DNA from: Aureibaculum algae
Lineage (GTDB): Bacteria > Bacteroidota > Bacteroidia > Flavobacteriales > Flavobacteriaceae
Assembly (NCBI RefSeq): GCF_006065315.1
Contig: NZ_CP040749.1
Span: 1,688,501-1,752,500, forward strand
Reading direction: 5' to 3'
DNA: 64,000 nt
Shown: one piece after another, positions 1 through 6,156 of the stretch
Numbering within the stretch: the stretch's first letter is position 1
Layout of the letters: each line of letters begins with the position of its first letter
Position numbers and translations under genes: made by a program
Notes under the pieces: model-generated
The model's database searches: none
Told to the model about the DNA's origin: nothing
The model's input: only the letters and a program-made list of their open reading frames with translations

Positions 1-591
1 ATTTTTAGAATAACTATCATAGTTTGGTGAAAAGTCAGTTGTATCTAACGTAACCATATTTACTATTTCTTGTAAAAAAATATTTTGGTTTTGCTTGTAG
101 TCAATCACTTCCAATAAATGTTTAGAGGTGTATTGATAGGTAACCAAGAGGTCAATTCCGACAACAGTTAGTTTGTCTTTTTCTTGAAGTTTATCATTGA
201 GCTTTTTTATTTCCTTCCACTTTTCATATGTTTCGACACTTTTCTCTTGTGGTACTCTGGTTCCATAATTGTTGACTAAATCTTTTAATAAAAGAGAATC
301 ACCTTTTTTTAAATATTGATTGAAATAGTGTCCGATACTAAAATCCGTTTCTGGAAGATAATATTTTATTGTACCATCTTTCGTAAGAGATTTGAGTAAA
401 GCATATTCGGTCTTTTCAGTTTTTGTACTTCCATGATAAGCACCAAATCCAATTATATTGAATTCTTTTTGCGGAAAGTTGAATTCGGATGAAGTTAAAT
501 CAAATCTATTGTCTTCTAAATAATCAGTTTTGGTTTGTGAGCAAGATTGTAAAATCACAAAAGCAAAAAGAAAAGAAAGTAGTGTTTTCAT
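1..591 (-). CDS. Lipoprotein, erythromycin-esterase-like (partial, 3' end outside window)
   Basis: The visible 197 residues start with a short hydrophobic leader and an SPII lipobox (ILQSC, Cys17), so this is an exported lipoprotein. After it come GFGAYHGS, an acidic YLPETDFS segment and later VVGIDLL. This order resembles the EreA/ChaN-like erythromycin esterase fold, in which a His in a G-(E/A)-x-HG motif and downstream acidic residues form the active site. Here the usual Glu before HG is replaced (AYHG), so activity on a macrolide should not be assumed. The ATG at 591 is the only start giving a lipoprotein signal. The C-terminal half lies outside the window. Confidence 0.6.
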   Translation of the reverse strand, partial: MKTLLSFLFAFVILQSCSQTKTDYLEDNRFDLTSSEFNFPQKEFNIIGFGAYHGSTKTEKTEYALLKSLTKDGTIKYYLPETDFSIGHYFNQYLKKGDSLLLKDLVNNYGTRVPQEKSVETYEKWKEIKKLNDKLQEKDKLTVVGIDLLVTYQYTSKHLLEVIDYKQNQNIFLQEIVNMVTLDTTDFSPNYDSYSKN

Positions 592-639
592 TGTTTATGT
601 TTTTCTTTAAAGATTGCTTCTTTTTAAAATTGTTACAGT

Positions 640-850
640 TAGTTATGATATTTCGTCAAATACTTAGTAACATCTTGGCTATAATTAGTATGGGAATCAT
701 AAGCAATGAACTTTCGATTAAGCACTTAGCGAAATTTTTTTGTTTTGTTTTTTCTTTTCCTTGTTTAAAGCAACTCCGACGCTTCGGGGCCAAAGATTTT
801 GCGACCTCATAAATATACGCAGACCATTCGTTTAAGACCTAAGCCCGCAT
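640..850 (-). repeat. Inter-cassette repeat, copy A
   Basis: This is a non-coding stretch between two minus-strand genes. It shares an 18-bp core (TTTCGATTAAGCACTTAG, 712-729) and looser flanking similarity (TAGTAnGGGAAT, ACTTAGTAA) with a second copy at 2290-2395. On the minus strand it follows directly after the cassette-like gene at 854-1324, where an attC-type site would lie. The interior contains a GC-rich inverted motif (CCGACGCTTCGG, 777-788). Confidence 0.55.
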
Positions 851-853
851 TGT

Positions 854-1324
854 TTATAGGTTGTGTTGGGTATAGTTTTTTCTTACTAATTCCTCTATTG
901 CAGATTTAAAAGCGAAATGAGCAATTATTCTAATGAATAAATTTCCACCAAAAATCCAATAAAATGCATACCAAATCATATCCACATCATTTGTATCAAG
1001 GGTAGAAAATTTTGAGTCTGCGGCTAAAATCCCAATAATGAATGGTATCGCAATTAGAAAAACCATCCAATTTCCATTAATGATAGTCAAGTCCCCATTA
1101 TTACTTTTTATTTTTACCACTCCACTATGTAAAAAAGATTTGACATTAAAAGAAGACCATCCGTCCGCTTTGTGGAAAGCAATTTTATTTTCCTTTCGTT
1201 TAACATAATTGAATCCCGTTTCATCCAAATAGTCTTGAATTAGGTTCAATATTTCAGAAGAATCGAGTTCTCCGAAATCTGCTTTTTTAAATTTCGTCCA
1301 AAATTGTATTGGTAGGAATGTCAT
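854..1324 (-). CDS. Hypothetical membrane protein in cassette A
   Basis: This 156-residue protein is not recognised as a named family. The N-terminal ~75 residues are soluble and charged, starting MTFLPIQFW. They are followed by a hydrophobic segment at about 83-102 (VFLIAIPFIIGIL) and a second at about 116-140 (WYAFYWIFGGNLFIRII), so it is probably an inner-membrane protein with two spans. The gene is bounded by a perfect inverted GTTGGGTATA. The last eight codons (KNYTQHNL) run into the downstream copy, as in integron cassettes whose ORF overlaps attC. No promoter is visible immediately upstream; the nearest is the repeat promoter near 1850. Confidence 0.7.
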   Translation of the reverse strand: MTFLPIQFWTKFKKADFGELDSSEILNLIQDYLDETGFNYVKRKENKIAFHKADGWSSFNVKSFLHSGVVKIKSNNGDLTIINGNWMVFLIAIPFIIGILAADSKFSTLDTNDVDMIWYAFYWIFGGNLFIRIIAHFAFKSAIEELVRKNYTQHNL

Positions 1325-1343
1325 TTTTTAAATTATACCCAAC
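865..1343 (-). mobile_element. Putative gene cassette A with matched inverted ends
   Basis: GTTGGGTATA at 865-874 is the exact reverse complement of TATACCCAAC at 1334-1343, and one ORF fills the space between. GTTGGGT and ACCCAAC fit the integron core and inverse-core consensus (GTTRRRY/RYYYAAC). In an integrated cassette the two ends derive from one attC and should therefore be complementary, as seen. No integrase gene lies within the window, so the cassette interpretation rests on site architecture only. Confidence 0.45.
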
Positions 1344-1402
1344 GTATGTGTAAAGATAGTAAAACGTTAGTTTTATTCTCTTTACATAGTGTTAGTTGTT
1401 GT
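1337..1402 (-). other. attC-like imperfect hairpin
   Basis: The stretch folds into a long interrupted hairpin. AACGTATGTGTAAAGATAG and TAAAAC on one side pair with GTTTTA, TCTTTACATA and GTGTT on the other, around a GTTA tip. The outer ends read ACCCAAC and GTTAGTT. Unpaired spacer bases break the stem, as is typical of attC sites recognised as folded single strands. It lies exactly at the upstream edge of cassette A. Confidence 0.45.
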
Positions 1403-1409
1403 TAATCGG

Positions 1410-1494
1410 AACTCAAAGGCAGTTTCCTTTGAGTTAGTAAGTAAAATAACTTGCCTCTATGGATTTTAGCTAGAGCTAAAAAACGTAGAGAGGA
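1410..1494. repeat. Two adjacent perfect palindromes of unknown role
   Basis: AACTCAAAGG (1410-1419) pairs perfectly with CCTTTGAGTT (1426-1435) over a 6-nt loop. TTTTAGCT (1464-1471) pairs with AGCTAAAA (1474-1481), and an outer CCTCTA/TAGAGAGG arm surrounds this second stem. There is no convincing ORF. On the minus strand a 20-codon hydrophobic reading frame (1466-1528, starting MTKSSLLV and ending in Ser-rich residues) crosses the region, but nothing else supports it. Confidence 0.5.
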
Positions 1495-1554
1495 AGACTG
1501 TACAGACCAATAAACTTGACTTTGTCATAATAAAACAGTACCTTGAACTCAATT

Positions 1555-1616
1555 CGACTTTATATCGTGAAACGATTGTAAATCAGGATTTACTCGATTC
1601 CCTGAATCTAAAGTCG
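1555..1616. other. Perfectly paired four-stem cloverleaf sequence
   Basis: An outer 8-bp stem CGACTTTA/TAAAGTCG (1555-1562, 1609-1616) encloses three perfect small hairpins in a row: ATCGT-GAA-ACGAT, GTAAATC-AG-GATTTAC and GATTC-CCT-GAATC. Only single-base or two-base linkers remain. The 2-3 nt tips suit folded single-stranded DNA or compact RNA. It is not a tRNA, because it has no T-loop motif and the tips are too small. Function is unknown. Confidence 0.55.
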
Positions 1617-1725
1617 GTGTGGGTGAAGGTAATCCCTTTTCTTTATCAATGTCACGGTTATTTTACATCTTATTTCTCTCCATAAACATTGGATTTTACG
1701 AACCTCCGAATTAATGACTATTAAC

Positions 1726-1881
1726 TAGTGTATAAACACATTACGTTTAGCCCCCTTATATTTATTAATGTTTTTTCTTGAATTAAGAAGCTAAAGCGAA
1801 CAGCACTTCAATTGGGTTGGAGTAGGAGTTTTATTTAGCGACTGCCCTTCAAATGTAGCTATAAAATGGCATTAAATCAAA
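1726..1881 (-). promoter_or_regulatory. Promoter-leader repeat, copy 1
   Basis: Read on the minus strand this is TTTG (1878-1881), a 20-bp spacer and TACATTTG (1850-1857), an exact match to the Bacteroidota -33/-7 promoter. A conserved leader containing TAAATAAAAC and CTACTCCAAC follows. About 130 bp are nearly identical to copy 2. The next minus-strand ORF starts ~520 bp downstream, so the palindromic non-coding region 1341-1616 would be transcribed first. Confidence 0.7.
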
Positions 1882-1983
1882 TTGAAAATATGGTTGGTAA
1901 CTATTGAGAAAAGTGTAGTGCTAAAAATTAGTGAGTTTTTATTTGTTTTTTACCACAGTTCTTGATTAGCAACAGTATTTTAT

Positions 1984-2187
1984 TTAGTTTGTTCTTAATT
2001 TCATTAACCTCGCAAACAATTGATTGTGTAAGTCAAAATCAAGTTTATCCAATTGTTGAAATCCGATGTCATCATTACTATCAATATCTGTGTTCTTTAA
2101 ATAATCTAAACGTTCAAGTTTTAATTTTTCCACATAATCTTTTCCTGATTTTAGGTCCGCAATTGTTAATTTCTCTAATTTATTCAT
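1984..2187 (-). CDS. Small hypothetical protein, 67 residues
   Basis: This short hydrophilic protein is rich in Leu, Lys and Asp (start MNKLEKLTIADLKSG), probably largely helical. It has no signal peptide or membrane segment and belongs to no family I recognise. Support for a real gene is a Bacteroidota -7 box (TATATTTG, minus strand, 2214-2221) 27 bp upstream of the ATG and an AT-rich initiation region. It stands alone between the palindromic region and the IS110 element. A short stand-alone helical protein could be an antitoxin-like or regulatory factor, but nothing in the sequence shows this. Confidence 0.5.
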   Translation of the reverse strand: MNKLEKLTIADLKSGKDYVEKLKLERLDYLKNTDIDSNDDIGFQQLDKLDFDLHNQLFARLMKLRTN

Positions 2188-2213
2188 GTCTTATTAATTT
2201 AAAATATCTATTG

Positions 2214-2221
2214 CAAATATA
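2214..2221 (-). promoter_or_regulatory. -7 promoter box for the 67-residue gene
   Basis: The minus-strand sequence is TATATTTG, matching TAnnTTTG, 27 bp upstream of the start at 2187. No clear -33 TTG is seen. Confidence 0.45.
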
Positions 2222-2289
2222 ATAACTATAGTTTTTATCTATGAAAAAATAGTCTGTATGTTTTCAATTAGATATTAACATTTAAGAAT

Positions 2290-2395
2290 TCTGTTCAACT
2301 TACATAGAACGTCTTAGTAATGGTTAGTAAGGGAATTAAAAGATTTAAACTTTCGATTAAGCACTTAGCCAAAACTTTTTATCTTTTTTTATAAA
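2290..2395 (-). repeat. Inter-cassette repeat, copy B, next to the IS
   Basis: It shares TTTCGATTAAGCACTTAG (2351-2368) and diverged flanks with copy A at 640-850. The copy A type of continuation appears to be interrupted by the IS110 element. The cassette-B-side half (GTTGGGCTTA, then minus-strand ACCGTATCCTATG) resumes beyond the IS, around 3900-3931. Confidence 0.5.
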
Positions 2396-2535
2396 CCCAA
2401 ATCAAAAAGATTTTTCGGACTAAGTTTAAAGCTCCAAACTTTGGTTTAGCTAAAACTAGCAATTTTTTTTAGCAACCATGTAAAAGCAGTATCCAAAGTT
2501 TAGTTAATAACTTTAAGGTTCAAAAACTTATTATT

Positions 2536-3591
2536 ATGAAAACAAAGGATACTACTAGATCAAAGTTATTTATTGGAATTGACGTACACAAGCGAAGTTG
2601 GAAAATTCGTACTGCAACGGATCTTTTTGATGGATCATCGTTAACTATTCCACCAGATGCATTTAGTTTAAAAAAGTATGTGGATAGGCATTTTAAGGGA
2701 TATACTGTTTATTGCTGTTATGAATCGGGTTGTTGTGGCTTTAGTCATTATCGACATTTTATTTCATTTGGATGGCATGCAAAGGTTGTTAACCCTGCAG
2801 ATGTTCATCGTCCAGCCAAGGCCCAGTTTCAAAAGACCGACAAGATCGATGCACGTATGTTATGTAAAGAATTAAAGGATGGCCGACTCAAAGGAATTCA
2901 TGTTCCTTCAATAGAACGAGAGCAGTTAAGATGTTTGTTTCGTCGAAGAAATGAGCTGGTTAAAGAACATCGAAAAATAAAGACTCAAATAAAGATGCAA
3001 TTGTTGTATTTGGGGATTGAAATTCCAAAGCCATTTGACAATAGTCATTGGTCTCATAATTTTAGAGATTGGTTAAGAAATTTGACTTTTGAATATCCTA
3101 CAATGGATTATTGTTTTGAGACACGTCTTATTACCTATGAATATATAGATAAGCAAAAGCGAGATGTGAGTACAAAATTACGTGCCTATTGTCGTAAGCA
3201 TTATAAGAAAGATTATTATTTATTACGATCAGTTCCGGGAGTAGGAGGCATAGTAGCTTGTGGATTATTATGTGAATTGGGTGATTTAAGGCGTTTTAAA
3301 AATTTCAAACAATTAGCCAGTTATGTAGGATTGGTTCCCTGGGTACACCAAAGTGGAGATAATCTCAAAACTTCAGGGTTAACCCCAAGAGCAAATCGGC
3401 TAATGCGTAGTTATTTGGTAGAAGCTACTTGGCAAGCGTTGCGTTTTGATCCAGTTATGCAGGCCTATTATCGGTCACATTCAGGTAAAGATGTCAAACG
3501 CATATTGGTAAAAGTAGCGAGGAAACTCTTGAGTCGAATTCATGCAGTAATTAGAACTGAAATTCCTTATGAAGTAGGTGTAGTTAGTTAA
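2536..3591 (+). CDS. IS110-family DEDD transposase
   Basis: This 351-residue protein has the usual IS110 length and two-domain plan. The N-terminal RuvC-like domain shows D16 (GIDVHK), E63 (YESG) and D102/D105 (KTDKIDA). The C-terminal transposase_20 domain contains a helix-hairpin-helix-like VPGVGGIVA and the serine-bearing HQSG motif (about Ser273), followed by the basic helices typical of the family. A long coiled linker (ELVKEHRKIKTQIKMQ) joins them. No frameshift or internal stop is present, so it may be active. IS110 enzymes recombine DNA guided by a bridge RNA encoded in the element. Confidence 0.93.
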   Translation: MKTKDTTRSKLFIGIDVHKRSWKIRTATDLFDGSSLTIPPDAFSLKKYVDRHFKGYTVYCCYESGCCGFSHYRHFISFGWHAKVVNPADVHRPAKAQFQKTDKIDARMLCKELKDGRLKGIHVPSIEREQLRCLFRRRNELVKEHRKIKTQIKMQLLYLGIEIPKPFDNSHWSHNFRDWLRNLTFEYPTMDYCFETRLITYEYIDKQKRDVSTKLRAYCRKHYKKDYYLLRSVPGVGGIVACGLLCELGDLRRFKNFKQLASYVGLVPWVHQSGDNLKTSGLTPRANRLMRSYLVEATWQALRFDPVMQAYYRSHSGKDVKRILVKVARKLLSRIHAVIRTEIPYEVGVVS

Positions 3592-3830
3592 ATAAAAACA
3601 TAAAACAAGCTTAAAACTCATTATAAAATTGGCACAAAAGATAGGACAACAAAACACCGTAGGTGAAACTCTAATACAGTTATCACATATTTATAGCAAG
3701 TTGCCTTGTTTGCCAAAATCATCATAGAGATGCTGGTGGATTCGCTAAAGACGGATACCACATATAGGATGCGGAGTTTTATAAAGCTAGCATTGAATTA
3801 TTGATAACGCAAAAAGCGTAATCAACAGTT
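3592..3830 (+). ncRNA. Candidate bridge RNA of the IS110 element
   Basis: About 240 bp between the transposase stop and the element's right end carry no ORF but have repeated pairing potential. One example is the terminal hairpin TTGATAACGC-AAAAA-GCGTAATCAA (3801-3825, nine of ten pairs). IS110-family elements encode a structured bridge RNA with target- and donor-binding loops in one non-coding end; in the IS1111 branch this is the downstream end. The exact RNA ends and loop sequences cannot be assigned by eye. Confidence 0.45.
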
Positions 3831-3885
3831 CAACACTAAAAATAATATCATGAATTAAAAAAAAGAAAAATATTGTATATTTAAC

Positions 3886-4410
3886 CTAAGACTCGGGAAA
3901 GTGCTTTACATAGGATACGGTGTTGGGCTTAGTTTTTTTATTTCTAATTTCACAATATCTTCCAAAAATCATTCCGCAAACAAAAGCAATTCCGCTTTCA
4001 AGTCGATGTTGTTCAGGTAATTTTTCATTATTAAAATTTCCTTTGGACGGACTTATTTTTCTGATTATTGCTAAAAACTCTTTTATTAGATGATGATTTA
4101 TTGTCAATGAATGCGCAATCGTATTTCTCAATTTATTTAAGACTTCAAGAGATTTAATAATATACTCTCCACCGGGTCCACTATAATTTCCAAAATGGAG
4201 TAGAAGTTTTATTTTTGAACTATAATTAAAATTCTCTTTAAAGAAATCAGAGTTTTTATTTTCGGAAATACTCTCTAAATAACAATTTATTGCAAATTCT
4301 GTTAAGATATGACCTTTAAGAATTGTAAGCTCTATGTCTTTTAATTCAGTCAGTTCTGATACTAAAAATAAACCAAACTCATCGTCAGTATAGTTTCTAA
4401 TTTTTTCCAT
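3886..4410 (-). CDS. HEPN-type protein in cassette B
   Basis: The protein has 174 residues from the ATG at 4410. A longer upstream frame exists but runs through the cassette end, so it is rejected. A helical protein ends its core with LNKLRNTIAHSL, giving R95-x4-H100, the HEPN RNase signature. A Cys-containing helix (FVCGMIFGRYC) follows. The last ~15 residues are encoded by the cassette boundary itself (GCCCAAC). HEPN proteins are usually metal-independent RNases in toxin-antitoxin or phage-defence systems. Apart from a TAAATTTG box (4517-4524) it has no partner gene in its own cassette; another HEPN gene lies in the next one. Confidence 0.6.
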   Translation of the reverse strand: MEKIRNYTDDEFGLFLVSELTELKDIELTILKGHILTEFAINCYLESISENKNSDFFKENFNYSSKIKLLLHFGNYSGPGGEYIIKSLEVLNKLRNTIAHSLTINHHLIKEFLAIIRKISPSKGNFNNEKLPEQHRLESGIAFVCGMIFGRYCEIRNKKTKPNTVSYVKHFPES

Positions 4411-4437
4411 TATGAGTAAGTTTAAATTAAGCCCAAC
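3922..4437 (-). mobile_element. Putative gene cassette B with matched inverted ends
   Basis: GTTGGGCTTA at 3922-3931 is the exact reverse complement of TAAGCCCAAC at 4428-4437, flanking one HEPN ORF. The core sequences fit GTTRRRY/RYYYAAC. The arms differ from those of cassettes A and C, yet each pair matches itself, which is the hallmark of an integrated circular cassette. Confidence 0.45.
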
Positions 4438-4576
4438 GGCTCGAATATGGGGCGTTTGGCATTTCAAAGCACCCAACTATCAAACCGCTATATGTTTTAT
4501 TAAATGTATTCATGCTCAAATTTAGCACTATCCGCCAAATGACCTATATTTATTGTTGGCGGTATGTGCTTTATAG

Positions 4577-4677
4577 TGTGTCATTGAGGATTCGAACCCC
4601 ACCTCCTGCACGCCTCATTAATTTTATTATCAAATCAATCAGGCAAGCAGGTGTTCTACCATTAAACTAAATGACAC
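4577..4677 (-). tRNA. tRNA-like sequence with palindromic insertion in the anticodon loop
   Basis: On the minus strand, GTGTCAT (5' end at 4677) pairs perfectly with ATGACAC as a 7-bp acceptor. GTTT/GAAC flank a D loop AATGGTA. CCTGC/GCAGG form the anticodon stem, and TGGGG-TTCGAAT-CCTCA is an excellent T-arm. The 7-nt anticodon loop is replaced by 37 nt starting TTGCC. Within it GCCT pairs with AGGC, continuing as a ~13-bp hairpin. Without the insertion it would be a ~71-nt tRNA with a Gly-like GCC anticodon. It begins 6 nt after the HEPN stop codon. CCA is not encoded. An ordinary functional tRNA is unlikely; a pseudogene or tRNA mimic is more plausible. Confidence 0.55.
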
Positions 4678-4683
4678 TTTTCA

Positions 4684-5499
4684 TTAGTTATATCTTTCAA
4701 GTACAAAAAAGTTCTTTACTAAATGACTATCAATTTTAACAGCTAAAGTGCGAAAATATCTAATTAAATCCATAGCTTTATTAAAACCTAGTTCGCTACT
4801 ATTACCGTGTCCAATCTGATTTCGTAAGTCCCTTACATAATCAAATGTTTCTTTCAAATCTTTGTCCTCTAAGTCTGGATGTTTATTTACTTTTTCAGAC
4901 AAATCTATACCAAAAGCGTTCTCAAGAATATCGGGAATCATTACACTTTTAAAATTGGAACCTCCTACACTTTCAATAAAGTACTTTAATCCAAAGGAAG
5001 CTAATAATTCACTTGGGTGACGATAAGTAGGAATATCTTTTAATTCTGAAATTTGCTTTTTATATTTCTCCCATTTTGCCCCCTTTAGAGGTTCTCTTAA
5101 TTTCCTTTTCCTTTTTTCAATCTCCTCATTTTCCAGTTTTAATGAGTCTTTGTGTCTATTCTGAGTATTTGATATGAATTTTTCTTTACCTCCATGAAAT
5201 TCAATTAACTCATCAACCACATCGCGAAAATAATATTCAACAAAACTAAAAGCACTCAGTAATAAATATTTTCCAAGGTTTTCTTTGTAATGTCTTGAAA
5301 CTGCTTTTAGTCTATTAACATCTGTATCCTCTTTAAAATATTCAGGTTTTGCAAGATTTTCATAATTTGGAACACTCTCTTCAAAACCCTTTATTGATTT
5401 TTTCAAATTTGGTACTGCATAACAAATAAGTACAGAAAAATCAATTAGTTTCTGCTGTTCCTTTTTTAATCTGTTAAAAGCATTTGTACTTCCAATCAT
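4684..5499 (-). CDS. HEPN-domain putative ribonuclease in cassette C
   Basis: This 271-residue soluble helical protein ends with VRDLRNQIGHG, giving R226-x4-H231, the HEPN catalytic signature, in the C-terminal position seen in the MAE_28990/MAE_18760 and RiboL-PSP-HEPN groups. The central region is highly charged (EIEKRKRKLREPLKG). The gene is preceded by a 71-residue ORF (17-nt gap) and followed after 6 nt by a tRNA-like sequence. HEPN nucleases often attack tRNA anticodon loops, so the neighbour is suggestive. Family assignment rests on the motif and predicted helicity only; the target is unknown. Confidence 0.65.
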   Translation of the reverse strand: MIGSTNAFNRLKKEQQKLIDFSVLICYAVPNLKKSIKGFEESVPNYENLAKPEYFKEDTDVNRLKAVSRHYKENLGKYLLLSAFSFVEYYFRDVVDELIEFHGGKEKFISNTQNRHKDSLKLENEEIEKRKRKLREPLKGAKWEKYKKQISELKDIPTYRHPSELLASFGLKYFIESVGGSNFKSVMIPDILENAFGIDLSEKVNKHPDLEDKDLKETFDYVRDLRNQIGHGNSSELGFNKAMDLIRYFRTLAVKIDSHLVKNFFVLERYN

Positions 5500-5516
5500 A
5501 TTATTTCCGATTACTT

Positions 5517-5732
5517 TTATTGATATCTTGTATCATTAACATTTTGAAGAGACTCAATATCATCAACGTCGATATATAGTTCGTCATCATTCCCCATTTC
5601 TTTAATCTTTACTTGCACCATACCATTAAGAAATCCAATTACTGTCCAGTACATTCCAAAATCATCAATACCATTTCGTTTAAATGAAACATGATTTCCA
5701 ATCTTTATGTCATCAATTTTGTATTTTCCCAT
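5517..5732 (-). CDS. Small acidic protein paired with the HEPN gene
   Basis: This 71-residue protein has alternating hydrophobic strands (HVSFKRNG, YWTVIGFLNGMVQVKIKEM) and an acidic C-terminus (DDELYIDVDDIE), suggesting a small SH3-like beta barrel. I do not recognise the family. It is the first gene of cassette C and ends 17 nt before the HEPN gene, so the two are very likely co-transcribed from the promoter-leader repeat at 5781-5936. A small acidic protein directly upstream of a HEPN nuclease could be its antitoxin or regulator; this is inferred from position alone. Confidence 0.6.
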   Translation of the reverse strand: MGKYKIDDIKIGNHVSFKRNGIDDFGMYWTVIGFLNGMVQVKIKEMGNDDELYIDVDDIESLQNVNDTRYQ

Positions 5733-5780
5733 CTTTTCAGTTTTTTATTTGCGCAGTAGGTTTCTTTGCATTACCGCCAA

Positions 5781-5936
5781 CTAGGGCATAAACACATTAC
5801 GTTTAGTCCCGTTATATTTATTAATGTTTTTTCTTGAACAACAAAGCTAAAGAAACAGCACTTCAATTGGGTTGGAGTAGGGGTTTTATTTAGCGACTGC
5901 CTTTCAAATGTAGCATTAAAATTTCAATTACACAAA
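5781..5936 (-). promoter_or_regulatory. Promoter-leader repeat, copy 2
   Basis: The minus strand reads TTTG (5933-5936), 20 bp, TACATTTG (5905-5912), then the conserved leader with TAAATAAAAC and CTACTCCAAC. It lies 172 bp upstream of the 71-residue gene of cassette C. About 130 bp match copy 1 closely, ending at the cassette boundary. Confidence 0.75.
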
Positions 5937-6064
5937 TGAAAATCAAGGAGGTAAGTGCAATGCGTTTTTTAGTTTAATTGTACTATAGAACGCACTCGTA
6001 AACTACTTTACAATAAATAAAAATATTAAATGTTAAAAATACAGTTATTATTAATATGATTTTC

Positions 6065-6072
6065 TACATTTG
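6065..6072 (+). promoter_or_regulatory. -7 promoter box for the GH16 gene
   Basis: TACATTTG fits TAnnTTTG and lies 84 bp upstream of the GH16 start. No exact -33 TTG is seen at the expected spacing. Confidence 0.45.
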
Positions 6073-6156
6073 TAATGCATCGTGTGTGAGGTTATAACAT
6101 TACTGAAAAGTGAATTAGAATTTTAACCGCGGTTTTTTAAGGCAATTTTTAAACAA

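Larger units (their letters stand above)
2470..3850 (+). mobile_element. IS110-family insertion sequence (ends approximate)
   Basis: The element consists of one DEDD transposase gene, a short left non-coding end and a ~250-bp right non-coding end. No long terminal inverted repeats are seen, as usual for IS110. The boundaries are estimated from where similarity to the inter-cassette repeat stops (left near 2465-2475, right near 3830-3860). The longer non-coding end lies downstream of the transposase, as in the IS1111 branch. Some members of that branch (the IS1111-attC group) insert specifically into attC sites, and this copy lies inside an attC-like inter-cassette repeat. Confidence 0.7.
4555..5781 (-). 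mobile_element. Putative gene cassette C with matched inverted ends
   Basis: GTTGGCGGTA (4555-4564) is the exact reverse complement of TACCGCCAAC (5772-5781). Between them are a 71-residue gene, a HEPN gene and a tRNA-like sequence, all on the minus strand. The right end touches promoter-leader repeat copy 2, which points inward. GTTGGCG departs from the canonical GTTRRRY at one position. Confidence 0.4.

Noticed and set aside
489..812. Plus-strand 107-codon open frame
   Set aside because: It is antisense to the start of the lipoprotein gene and crosses the inter-cassette repeat; its composition is Phe-rich shadow sequence.
1555..1616. Cloverleaf as a tRNA gene
   Set aside because: No TTCGA T-loop, no seven-base anticodon loop and tips of only 2-3 nt; the length is too short.
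1984..2222. Plus-strand frame opposite the 67-residue gene
   Set aside because: It is antisense, hydrophobic by chance and has no promoter; the minus-strand frame has a -7 box and better composition.
3886..4476. Longer start for the first HEPN gene
   Set aside because: The extra 22 codons read through the cassette end (GCCCAAC) and show no plausible protein character; the ATG at 4410 fits better.
4577..4677. Ordinary intron-containing tRNA
   Set aside because: Bacterial tRNA introns are self-splicing group I or II and much longer than this ~30-nt insert, which is only a hairpin.
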